Shown piece by piece: positions 1 to 6,775 of a DNA stretch of 64,000 bases; the first letter of the stretch is position 1, and each line of letters begins with the position of its first letter. The position numbers were made by a program, and so were the translations under genes. The stretch is taken from NCBI RefSeq assembly GCF_000444875.1, contig NC_021985.1, positions 1,922,001 through 1,986,000 on the forward strand, written 5' to 3'. Origin of the DNA: Streptomyces collinus Tu 365. GTDB lineage: Bacteria > Actinomycetota > Actinomycetes > Streptomycetales > Streptomycetaceae. The notes below the pieces were generated by a model. That model was not told where the DNA came from and made no database searches. It saw nothing but the letters and a program-made list of their open reading frames with translations.

Positions 1-499
1 CGGGCCCCAGCGGCAGGCCGGCGATCAGGACGTCCCGGTCCCGGCCGGCCGAGGCCACCACCCGGTAGTCGCCGAGCGCCGACAGATCGACGGTGTGCGG
101 CCGGCCGTCGGCCGGTACCCCGGCGAGCCGCGCCCGGTCGGCGGCGCTCAGGTCGACGTCCAGGTCGGCGGACGGGTCACCGGAGCGGATCAGGCCCTTG
201 TGGGTCACCCGGCCGTCCAGCAGCCGGGCGCCGAAGGTGCCGGTGGCCAGCCGGCGGGTGTCGCCGTGCTCGTCCCCGTCGTGGTCGTCCGGCAGCGCGC
301 CCTTGTGCTCCAGGCTCTCCGGGAAACGGGTGCCGACCTGGGCGAGCTGTTCGTCCAGGCGCTGGGTCAGGAAGCCGTTCAGTTCGACGACCGCGGCGAG
401 GCCCACGGCCGCGCAGCTCACGGCGAGCAGGACCACCAGGCCGAAGGTGAGGCGGGCGCGCAGGGTGCGGGGGCGGGGCAGCCGGCGTGCCGGCCTCAC
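1..499 (-). CDS. Sensor histidine kinase, N-terminal part (cut by window edge)
   Basis: This is the sensor partner of the OmpR-type regulator just upstream. About 166 residues are visible. After a basic N-terminus there is one clear hydrophobic segment (about residues 17-40), then an extracytoplasmic region of roughly 100 residues with a His/Asp-rich patch (DDHDGDEHGD). The kinase core lies outside the window, so the histidine-kinase call rests on the translational coupling: its GTG start overlaps the regulator's TGA (GTGA). The acidic/His patch could bind a cation, which is inference. The ligand is unknown. The gene is incomplete only because the window ends. Confidence 0.8.
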   Translation of the reverse strand, partial: MRPARRLPRPRTLRARLTFGLVVLLAVSCAAVGLAAVVELNGFLTQRLDEQLAQVGTRFPESLEHKGALPDDHDGDEHGDTRRLATGTFGARLLDGRVTHKGLIRSGDPSADLDVDLSAADRARLAGVPADGRPHTVDLSALGDYRVVASAGRDRDVLIAGLPLGP

Positions 500-1236
500 C
501 GGGCCACCGGCTTCAGGACGTACCCGGACCCGCGCACTGTGTGGATCATGGGTTCGCGCCCCGCGTCCACCTTCTTGCGCAGATAGGAGATGTACAGCTC
601 GACCACGTGGGCCCGGCCGCCGAAGTCGTAGGACCAGACCCGGTCGAGGATCTGCGCCTTGCTGAGGACGCGGCGCGGGTTGCGCAGGAGGAAGCGCAGC
701 AGCTCGAACTCGGTCGGCGAGAGCTCGATCAGCTCGCCGCCCCGGGTCACCTCGCGGGCCTCCTCGTCCATGACGAGGTCGCCGACGGCCAGCCGCGGGC
801 CGTCCTCCTGCTGCCGGGCCATGCCCGCCCGGCGCAGCAGGCCACGCAGCCGGGCGACCACCTCCTCCAGGCTGAACGGCTTGGTGACGTAGTCGTCGCC
901 ACCCGCGGTGATCCCGGCGATCCGGTCCTCGACGGCGTCCCGCGCGGTCAGGAACAGCACGCAGACCCCGGGTCTCACCTCGTGCAGCCGGCGCAGCACG
1001 GCGAAGCCGTCGGTGTCCGGGAGCATCACGTCGAGGACGACGGCGTCGGGCAGCAGCTCGCGCGCCGCGGTGACCGCCGAGGTGCCGTCGCCGGCCGCGC
1101 GCACCTCCCAGCCCTCGTAGCGCAGGGCGCCGGTGAGCACCTCGGCGAGGTCGGGGTCGTCGTCGACGACGAGGACGCGCAGGGGCGTGCCGTCGGGGCG
1201 GGTGAGGGCGGGGCGGCCGGAGCGGGTCGTGTTCAT
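496..1236 (-). CDS. OmpR/PhoB-family response regulator
   Basis: This is a 246-residue DNA-binding response regulator. The receiver domain (about residues 19-135) has the acidic pair DDD at 25-27, phospho-acceptor Asp69 (VLDVMLPD), Thr97 and Lys119 (VTKPF). The C-terminal winged helix (about 150-245) ends in the family hallmark RGSGYVL. I chose the ATG at 1236 because GGGAGG precedes it and the family begins there. It is cotranscribed with the downstream kinase (4-bp overlap). It diverges from the flavin-reductase operon, and paired direct repeats in the gap suggest that it controls both directions. The signal is unknown. Confidence 0.92.
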   Translation of the reverse strand: MNTTRSGRPALTRPDGTPLRVLVVDDDPDLAEVLTGALRYEGWEVRAAGDGTSAVTAARELLPDAVVLDVMLPDTDGFAVLRRLHEVRPGVCVLFLTARDAVEDRIAGITAGGDDYVTKPFSLEEVVARLRGLLRRAGMARQQEDGPRLAVGDLVMDEEAREVTRGGELIELSPTEFELLRFLLRNPRRVLSKAQILDRVWSYDFGGRAHVVELYISYLRKKVDAGREPMIHTVRGSGYVLKPVAR

Positions 1237-1284
1237 CGCGCCTCCCAGCATCCCTCGCCGGCCGGGCGGCCGTCCTCCCGGCCT

Positions 1285-1384
1285 CCTCTGAGTTTCCTCT
1301 GAGTGATCGGGCGGCTCTCTGAGATCTGTCTGAGAAAGCCGCCGGGAACCGCACGTGAGAGCCCTTTTCAGAGGTCCCTCAGAA
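1285..1384. promoter_or_regulatory. Direct-repeat operator between regulator and reductase operon
   Basis: Copies of (C)CTCTGAG occur at 1285-1292 and 1296-1303, and again at 1316-1323 and 1328-1334 (the last as GTCTGAG). Within each pair the spacing is 11-12 bp, about one helical turn. TCAGAGG (1368-1374) and CTCAGA (1379-1384) are inverted copies, again 11 bp apart. Tandem half-sites one turn apart are what dimeric OmpR-family regulators bind. That this regulator binds here is inference from its divergent position. Confidence 0.6.
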
Positions 1385-1432
1385 CTTCGGCCCGCACAGT
1401 GGCATGGCGGACGGACGAAGGGAACAGCACTG

Positions 1433-2785
1433 ATGACGACCGTGGAGACGAGGCGGCCGGCACCGCACCTGCGGGGGAGCGCCGCGCGCTCCCCCGCAGG
1501 TGCGGTGCCGGCCGTGCTGTGGGCGGGGGCGGCGGCCGTGGTCGCGCTCTGGTGGGCGGACACCGGGTCCGTGGTCGGCACGGCCGGCTGGCTGACCGGG
1601 GCCGGGCGGATCGCCGGGCTGCTGTGCGGGTACGCCTGCGCGGTGCTGGTGGGCCTGATGGCCCGGGTGCCGCTGCTGGAGAACCGGGTGGGCTCGGACC
1701 GGGTGGCGCGCTGGCACGCGATGGCCGGCCGGTACACGATCTGCCTGCTCGTCGCGCACGTCGTCCTGATCCTCACCGGGTACGCGGCCCAGGACCGGGC
1801 CTCGCTGTGGCACGAGGCGGTCACGGTGGTGATGGACTACCCGGACATGCTGAAGGCCACCGCCGGCACGGTGATCCTGTTCGCGGTCGGCGTCACCTCC
1901 GCGCGGGCCGCCCGCCGCCGCACCAGCTACGAGTTCTGGTACTACGTCCACCTGCTCACCTACGCGGCCGTGTTCCTGGCGTTCTTCCACCAGCTCGCGC
2001 TGGGCGAGCAGTTCAACGGCGCTCCGGTCGCCACCGCCGCCTGGTACGTGCTGTACCTGGGGGTCGCCGCGCTGGTGGTGTGGTTCCGCGTCCTCGTCCC
2101 GGTCCGGCTCAACCGCCGCCACCGGCTGCGTGTGGAGTCGGTGCGGCAGGAGGCGCCGGGCGTGTACTCGGTCGTCGTACGCGGCCGGCACCTGGACGAA
2201 CTGGGCGCACGCCCGGGGCAGTTCTTCCGCTGGCGGTTCCTCGGCGAGGGCCTGGGCTGGGCGTCGACGCCGTACTCCCTGTCGGCGCCGCCGCGCCCGG
2301 ACCGGATGCGCATCACGGTGAAGGCGCTCGGCGACCACAGTGCGGCCGTGCCCCTGCTCCGGCCGGGCACCCGGGTGTGGGCGGAGGGCCCGTACGGCGC
2401 GCTCACCGCGGACCGGGCGACCGCCCGGCGGTCCCTGCTGATCGCGGCCGGAGTCGGTGTCACCCCGCTGCGGGCGCTGTTCGAGACGCTGCCCGGCGAG
2501 GTCACCCTGCTGTACCGGGCGCGCGCCGCCGAGGACCTGGCGCTGGGCGGCGAGCTGGAGGCGATCGCCCGCTGGCGCGGCGGCCGGGTGCTGTACGCGC
2601 TGAACGGGCCGCGGGGCGAGCGCCCGGATCTGACGGCAGGCTCCCTGCGGGCCACCTTCCCCCGGCTGGCCGCCCACGACGTCTACATATGCGGGCCGCA
2701 CGGTTTCGCGCGGGACGTGTACGAGGCGCTGCGGGCCGCCGGCGTCCCCGACCGTCGTATCCACCACGAGTCGTTCGAGCTGTGA
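1433..2785 (+). CDS. Ferric reductase-like transmembrane flavoprotein (copy 1)
   Basis: This 450-residue membrane oxidoreductase probably moves electrons from cytosolic NAD(P)H through FAD and two b-type hemes to the outer face. The heme-binding transmembrane region (about 25-225) has candidate ligands His95, His109, His173 and His186. The FAD/NAD module follows, with TPYSLS (279-284), GPYG (319-322), AAGVGVTPLRALFE (338-351) and CGPHGF (420-425). The ATG at 1433 has AAGGGAA upstream. It is followed 10 bp later by an FMN-binding protein, and both are repeated downstream. The natural acceptor is unknown; the duplicated FMN-domain partners make it more likely that the electrons go to flavinylated proteins than directly to iron. 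A 61-bp hairpin lies near its 5' end. Confidence 0.85.
   Translation: MTTVETRRPAPHLRGSAARSPAGAVPAVLWAGAAAVVALWWADTGSVVGTAGWLTGAGRIAGLLCGYACAVLVGLMARVPLLENRVGSDRVARWHAMAGRYTICLLVAHVVLILTGYAAQDRASLWHEAVTVVMDYPDMLKATAGTVILFAVGVTSARAARRRTSYEFWYYVHLLTYAAVFLAFFHQLALGEQFNGAPVATAAWYVLYLGVAALVVWFRVLVPVRLNRRHRLRVESVRQEAPGVYSVVVRGRHLDELGARPGQFFRWRFLGEGLGWASTPYSLSAPPRPDRMRITVKALGDHSAAVPLLRPGTRVWAEGPYGALTADRATARRSLLIAAGVGVTPLRALFETLPGEVTLLYRARAAEDLALGGELEAIARWRGGRVLYALNGPRGERPDLTAGSLRATFPRLAAHDVYICGPHGFARDVYEALRAAGVPDRRIHHESFEL
1454..1514. repeat. Perfect 29-bp inverted repeat with 3-nt loop inside the reductase gene
   Basis: Bases 1454-1482 are exactly the reverse complement of 1486-1514, separated by CGC. 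The hairpin starts at codon 8 of the copy-1 reductase. The right arm encodes SPAG-type sequence that aligns with RSPAVPLL in the copy-2 reductase, so the right arm looks ancestral and the left arm looks like an inverted copy. A fold-back template-switch would produce this. It would form a very stable mRNA hairpin just after the start codon. Confidence 0.95.
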
Positions 2786-2795
2786 GGGCGCAGAA

Positions 2796-3323
2796 GTGCA
2801 CGCGTTGAGGAAGAACCGACCGCTCCGCCGGATCGTGCTGGCCAGTGCCGCCACCGTCTCCGGGATGGTGCTGCTGCTGTCGCTGAAGCCGCACACGAGC
2901 CCCGGGCTCGCCGTGGGCTCCGCCGCCGCGGTCCCGCGCGCGAGCGCGCCGGCCGCGTCCGGCGGCTCGTCAGGGAGTTCGTCCGGGAGTTCGTCCGGCT
3001 CATCCGGCGACTCCGCCGGCGGCTCCGGGAGCAGCGGCTCCGGCGTCTCGAAGTCCGTCACCGGGAACACCGTCCAGACCCGCTGGGGGCCGGTCCAGGT
3101 GCGGGTGACGATCAGGAGCGGCAGGCTCACCGAGGTGACAGCGGTCCAGTACCCGCAGGACAACCCGCGCGACCAGGAGATCAACGGCTACGCGCTGCCC
3201 CGGCTGCGCCGCGAGGCGCTGGCCGCGCAGAGCGCCGACATCGACATGGTCTCGGGCGCCACGTACACCAGCACCGGGTACAAGCAGTCGCTGCAGTCCG
3301 CGCTCGACTCCGCGACCGGCTGA
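2796..3323 (+). CDS. FMN-binding domain protein (single domain)
   Basis: This 175-residue protein is anchored or exported. Basic residues precede a hydrophobic segment (about 12-30). A Ser/Gly-rich linker (about 55-83) and one FMN-binding domain (about 88-170) follow. The flavinylation motif is D-M-V-S-G-A-T, with Thr156 the expected site for covalent FMN added by ApbE, which is encoded in the same operon. The GTG at 2796 follows GAGGGCG. It sits 10 bp after the copy-1 reductase, so it is the likely electron acceptor of that protein on the outer face of the membrane. The direct acceptor beyond it is unknown. Confidence 0.88.
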   Translation: MHALRKNRPLRRIVLASAATVSGMVLLLSLKPHTSPGLAVGSAAAVPRASAPAASGGSSGSSSGSSSGSSGDSAGGSGSSGSGVSKSVTGNTVQTRWGPVQVRVTIRSGRLTEVTAVQYPQDNPRDQEINGYALPRLRREALAAQSADIDMVSGATYTSTGYKQSLQSALDSATG

Positions 3324-3382
3324 ACACACCGCGCACGCGACACGTATCTGAGGGCCGACGGTCAAGTCCCCCCGGAGGAACC

Positions 3383-4765
3383 GTGACCACCACGCTCGCA
3401 GGCGGACGTGCCGCCCGCCGCCAGACGATGCGCCGCATCCGCCCGCGCCGTTCCCCGGCCGTACCGCTGCTGCTCGCGGTGTGGGCGGGCGCGGCGGCCG
3501 TGCTGTGGCTCTGGTGGCACAACACCCCCTCGATCGCCGACGACAACGGCCGGATCCTGAACGCGGGCCGGATCACCGGCCTGCTGGCCGGCTACCTGAT
3601 GGCGCTGGTCGTGCTGCAGATGGCGCGGGTGCCCGCGCTGGAACGGCGCGTCGGCTCCGACCGGGTGGCCCGCTGGCACGCGATGAGCGGCCGGTACACG
3701 CTCTGCCTGGTCGCCGCGCACGTCTTCCTCACCATGTGGGGGTACGCGCTCCAGGCGGGCAAGTCGCTCGGCGACATCGTCCAGCAGACCGTCGACTCCG
3801 TCGAGCAGCTGCCGGACATGGGCAAGGCCGCGATCGGCACCGGCCTGTTCGTGCTCATCGGGCTGAGCTCGATCGGCGCCGTCCGCCGCCGGCTGCCCTA
3901 CGACACCTGGTACCACGTGCACCTGCTGACCTACGCGGCGGTGTTCCTGACGTTCTGGCACCAGATCACCACCGGCAACGACTTCGCGGTCGAGCCCACC
4001 GCCAAGACCTTCTGGTACGCGCTGTACGGCATGGTCACCGCACTGGTGGTGTGGTACCGGATCATCACCCCCGTGCGGCTGAACCTCCGTCACCGGATGC
4101 GGGTGGAGGCGGTCATCGAGGAGACCCCGGGCATCGTGTCGGTGCTGATCGGCGGCCGGAGGCTGCACCGGATGGGCGCGGAGGCCGGCCAGTTCTTCCG
4201 CTGGCGGTTCCTGGCGCCCGGGATGCGCTTCAGCTCGCATCCGTACTCGCTGTCGGCGGCGCCCCGCCCCGACATGCTGCGGATCACCGTGAAGGCGATC
4301 GGCGACCACAGCGCCCGGCTGCGCGAGCTGACGCCCGGCACCCGGGTGTGGGCGGAGGGCCCGTACGGCGCGCTCACCGCGCAGCGGCGCAGCCGGGGCA
4401 AGGTGCTGCTGGTCGCCGGCGGGGTCGGCATCACCCCCATGCGGGCGCTGTTCGAGACGCTGCCCGGGGCGGCCGGTGACATCACCCTGCTCTACCGGGC
4501 CAACACCACCCAGGACCTGGCTCTGTGGGACGAGCTGGCCGCGATCGCCGACGAGCGGGGCGCCCGGCTGATGTACGCGGTGAACAGCCCCGACGGCGAG
4601 CGGCCGGACATCTCCGCGGAGAACCTGGAGCGGAAGATCCCGGACATCGACCGCCACGACGTCTTCATGTGCGGCCCGCCCGGGTTCGCGCAGACGGTGT
4701 ACGAGGCACTGCGCGGCGCGGGGGTCCCCGCGCGCCGTATCCACCACGAGTCGTTCGAGATGTGA
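3383..4765 (+). CDS. Ferric reductase-like transmembrane flavoprotein (copy 2)
   Basis: This 460-residue paralogue has the same architecture as the copy encoded upstream. Candidate heme ligands are His99, His113, His180 and His193. FAD and NAD(P)H motifs are HPYSLS, GPYG (327-330), AGGVGITPMRALFE (about 345-358) and CGPPGF (430-435). Both copies end in HHESFE plus a hydrophobic residue, so they arose by tandem duplication of a reductase/FMN-protein pair. GGAGG precedes the GTG at 3383. The N-terminus is longer and Arg-rich and lacks the foldback palindrome. The two copies could serve different acceptors, but nothing in the sequence shows which. Confidence 0.87.
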   Translation: MTTTLAGGRAARRQTMRRIRPRRSPAVPLLLAVWAGAAAVLWLWWHNTPSIADDNGRILNAGRITGLLAGYLMALVVLQMARVPALERRVGSDRVARWHAMSGRYTLCLVAAHVFLTMWGYALQAGKSLGDIVQQTVDSVEQLPDMGKAAIGTGLFVLIGLSSIGAVRRRLPYDTWYHVHLLTYAAVFLTFWHQITTGNDFAVEPTAKTFWYALYGMVTALVVWYRIITPVRLNLRHRMRVEAVIEETPGIVSVLIGGRRLHRMGAEAGQFFRWRFLAPGMRFSSHPYSLSAAPRPDMLRITVKAIGDHSARLRELTPGTRVWAEGPYGALTAQRRSRGKVLLVAGGVGITPMRALFETLPGAAGDITLLYRANTTQDLALWDELAAIADERGARLMYAVNSPDGERPDISAENLERKIPDIDRHDVFMCGPPGFAQTVYEALRGAGVPARRIHHESFEM

Positions 4766-4782
4766 GCGGGAGCTGCTGAGCG

Positions 4783-5598
4783 ATGAGGAAGAGCCACCCC
4801 ATTCGGCGCGTCGTGCTGGCCACGGCCGCCACCGTGTCCGGTGTCGTGCTGCTGCTGTCGCTGAAGCCCGCCTCGGACCCGGCGGCCGCGTCGGCGGCGG
4901 GCGCGGCGCCGCAGCAGACCGCGCCGGGCCGGCAGACGCCCCAGGGCGGTCAGCAGGGCGGCGCGCAGGCCGCCGCCGGCTCCGGCACGGTGACCGGTGA
5001 CGCCGCGCAGACCCAGTACGGGACGGTGCAGGTACGGCTGACCGTCGCCGGCGGGAAGATCACCAAGGCGGAGGCGGTGCAGGCGCCCAAGGGCGGCCTG
5101 AGCGACCAGAAGACCCAGCTCTCCGTGCCGAAGCTCAACCAGGAGGCGGTGGCCGCGCAGAGCGCGCGGATCGACGCGGTGTCCGGGGCGACGTACACGA
5201 GTGCCGGGTACAAGAAGTCCCTGCAGTCCGCACTGGACAAGGTCAAGGCGTCCTCGGCCGGGTCCGGCGGGTCCTCGGCGACCTCCGGTTCGACGGGGTC
5301 CGGCGGGTCCTCGGGCGCGGCCCGGGCCCGTACGGTCACCGGCAAGGTGTCGCAGACGCAGTACGGGCCGGTGCAGGTGCGGATCACGGTCAGCGGCGGG
5401 AAGATCACCAAGGCGGAGGCGGTGCAGGCGCCCAAGGGCGGCCTGAGCGACCAGAAGACCCAGCTCTCCGTGCCGAAGCTCAACCAGGAGGCGGTGGCCG
5501 CCGGGAACGCGGACATCGACGCCGTCTCCGGCGCCACCTACACCAGCACCGGCTACAAGCAGTCGCTCCAGTCGGCCCTCGACCAGGCCGGTGGCTGA
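4783..5598 (+). CDS. FMN-binding protein with two tandem FMN domains
   Basis: This 271-residue exported or anchored protein has a hydrophobic N-terminal segment (about 8-28), a Gln/Gly/Ala linker, FMN domain 1 (about 68-152), a Ser/Gly linker (158-180) and FMN domain 2 (about 184-268). Each domain has the flavinylation motif D-A-V-S-G-A-T, giving predicted FMN-threonines at Thr137 and Thr252. Two flavins on one chain would let it relay electrons over distance or hold two reducing equivalents; that is inference. The domains share 108 identical base pairs, so the duplication or conversion is recent. The gene overlaps apbE by 8 bp, which fits tight coupling to its modifying enzyme. Confidence 0.88.
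   Translation: MRKSHPIRRVVLATAATVSGVVLLLSLKPASDPAAASAAGAAPQQTAPGRQTPQGGQQGGAQAAAGSGTVTGDAAQTQYGTVQVRLTVAGGKITKAEAVQAPKGGLSDQKTQLSVPKLNQEAVAAQSARIDAVSGATYTSAGYKKSLQSALDKVKASSAGSGGSSATSGSTGSGGSSGAARARTVTGKVSQTQYGPVQVRITVSGGKITKAEAVQAPKGGLSDQKTQLSVPKLNQEAVAAGNADIDAVSGATYTSTGYKQSLQSALDQAGG
5049..5501 (+). repeat. 108-bp identical direct repeat (5049-5156 and 5394-5501)
   Basis: Bases 5049-5156 and 5394-5501 are identical, 345 bp apart. They encode the same 36-residue core of each FMN-binding domain. The flanking parts of the domains have diverged, so identity at the DNA level, including third positions, indicates recent duplication or gene conversion. The repeat could drive deletion or expansion of domain number. 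Confidence 0.95.
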
Positions 5599-6394
5599 CA
5601 CGGTGACCGAACCGGCTGAGACGCCCGCCGCGCTGCGGCACGCGGAGGAGGTCATGGGGACCGTCTTCTCCTTCGACGTGCGCGGCGGCGACCCGGACGC
5701 GGTGCGGCAGGCGCTGCGGGAGGCGGTCGCGGGTCTGCACCGCGTCGACGCCCTCTTCTCCACCTACCGCGAGGACAGCGAGGTGTCCCGGCTCTCCCGC
5801 GGCGAGCTGGCCGTGGCCGAATGCGCCCCCGAGGTCGCCGAGGTGCTGGGGCTGGCGGCCGAGGCCGAGCGGGTGAGCGAGGGCTGGTTCAGCACCCGGT
5901 ACCGGGGGGTGCTGGACCCGACCGGGATCGTCAAGGGCTGGTCGGCGGAGCGGGCGGCACGGCTGCTGGCGGCCGTCGACGGGGTGTGCGGGGTCAGCGT
6001 GAACGGCGGCGGTGACGTCCAGATGCTGGGCGCGCCGGAGCCGCAGCGGCCCTGGCGGGTCGGGGTGTCCGACCCGCTGCGCCCCGGCGGCCTTGCGGCG
6101 GTGATCTCGGCGGCGGGGGTGGACGAACTCTCGGTGGCGACCTCCGGCACGGCGGAGCGGGGCGCGCACATCGTGGACCCCCGCACGGGCCGCCCGGCGG
6201 TGACCGACCTGGTGTCGGTGACCGTGGTGGGCCCCCGGCTGACCTGGGTGGACTGCTGGGCCACGGCCGCGTTCGCGATGGGCTCGCGGGCGGGGCTCGA
6301 CTGGCTGGAGTCACTGCCCGGGGTGGAGGCCCTGCTCATCACGGCCGGCGACGAGGTGCGGTGCACCGGGGGGCTGGCCGCACGACTGGGCTGA
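5591..6394 (+). CDS. apbE: ApbE-family FAD:protein FMN transferase
   Basis: ApbE cleaves FAD and attaches the FMN moiety to a Thr of target proteins. The 267-residue protein has the family's N-terminal MGTVFSF, the central NGGGDVQ stretch and the C-terminal region ending WATAAFAMG. The GTG at 5591 lies inside the last codons of the upstream FMN-binding gene (8-bp overlap). Three SGAT target sites are encoded in the same operon, so those are the obvious substrates. No clear lipobox or signal peptide is visible, so it probably acts in the cytoplasm or at the inner membrane face, unlike many Gram-negative ApbE lipoproteins. Confidence 0.9.
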   Translation: MADTVTEPAETPAALRHAEEVMGTVFSFDVRGGDPDAVRQALREAVAGLHRVDALFSTYREDSEVSRLSRGELAVAECAPEVAEVLGLAAEAERVSEGWFSTRYRGVLDPTGIVKGWSAERAARLLAAVDGVCGVSVNGGGDVQMLGAPEPQRPWRVGVSDPLRPGGLAAVISAAGVDELSVATSGTAERGAHIVDPRTGRPAVTDLVSVTVVGPRLTWVDCWATAAFAMGSRAGLDWLESLPGVEALLITAGDEVRCTGGLAARLG

Positions 6395-6506
6395 CGCTTC
6401 CTTCCGCGCCGGCCGCGTTGCCTTTTTCCTGCGGATTAACCGCAGAAGCCATCCAAGTTCCGTTCTGAGACGTATCCCAAGTGCAGCGAATTTCAGGAGG
6501 AACGAC

Positions 6507-6701
6507 ATGGCCATCTTCAGCAGACTGATGCCGGCAAGGCGGGACCACCGTGACGACTCCTCGAACAATGGCGGTTCGGGGCACGGCGGCTTCGACCATG
6601 GAGACCACGGGGACCATGGAGACCACGGAGACCACGGAGACCACGGGGACCACGGGGACCATGGCGACCACGGAGGTCACGGAGGTCACGGCGGCTACTG
6701 A
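6507..6701 (+). CDS. Small Asp-His-Gly repeat peptide (64 aa)
   Basis: I do not recognise this gene as a named family. CAGGAGG lies just upstream of the ATG, a strong ribosome site, so it is very likely translated. The N-terminus is basic (MAIFSRLMPARR), then comes a short Asp/Ser/Asn/Gly stretch, then nine perfect DHG tripeptides (residues 30-56) and GHGGHGGY. It has 13 His and 12 Asp residues in 64, and no Cys. Such a chain could bind Ni, Cu or Zn ions; this is inference. It stands 74 bp ahead of an ABC exporter and a kinase, suggesting a precursor or cargo peptide. Confidence 0.75.
   Translation: MAIFSRLMPARRDHRDDSSNNGGSGHGGFDHGDHGDHGDHGDHGDHGDHGDHGDHGGHGGHGGY
6594..6674 (+). repeat. Nine 9-bp tandem repeats encoding Asp-His-Gly
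   Basis: Nine consecutive copies of GACCA(C/T)GG(A/G/C) fill this stretch and encode nine DHG units. Only the third codon positions vary. Copy number is likely to vary between strains because 9-bp units slip in frame without breaking the gene. Confidence 0.95.
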
Positions 6702-6716
6702 TCACACCCGCGGGCT

Positions 6717-6750
6717 GAGCGGACCGGAGCCGGGAGGACCCGGTCCGCTC
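6717..6750 (+). terminator. Hairpin between the peptide gene and the ABC transporter gene
   Basis: GAGCGGACCGG (6717-6727) pairs with CCGGTCCGCTC (6740-6750), an 11-bp perfect stem with a 12-nt loop. No T-run follows. It may be a partial terminator or an RNA stabiliser that leaves more peptide mRNA than transporter mRNA, an arrangement common for precursor-peptide operons. The function is inferred. Confidence 0.55.
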
Positions 6751-6775
6751 GGCCGACCTGCTACGGACCCCTGCC

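Noticed and set aside
6429..6445. CTGCGG-N5-CCGCAG hairpin before the DHG peptide gene
   Set aside because: A 6-bp stem in GC-rich DNA with no T-run and no clear link to apbE termination; too weak to annotate.
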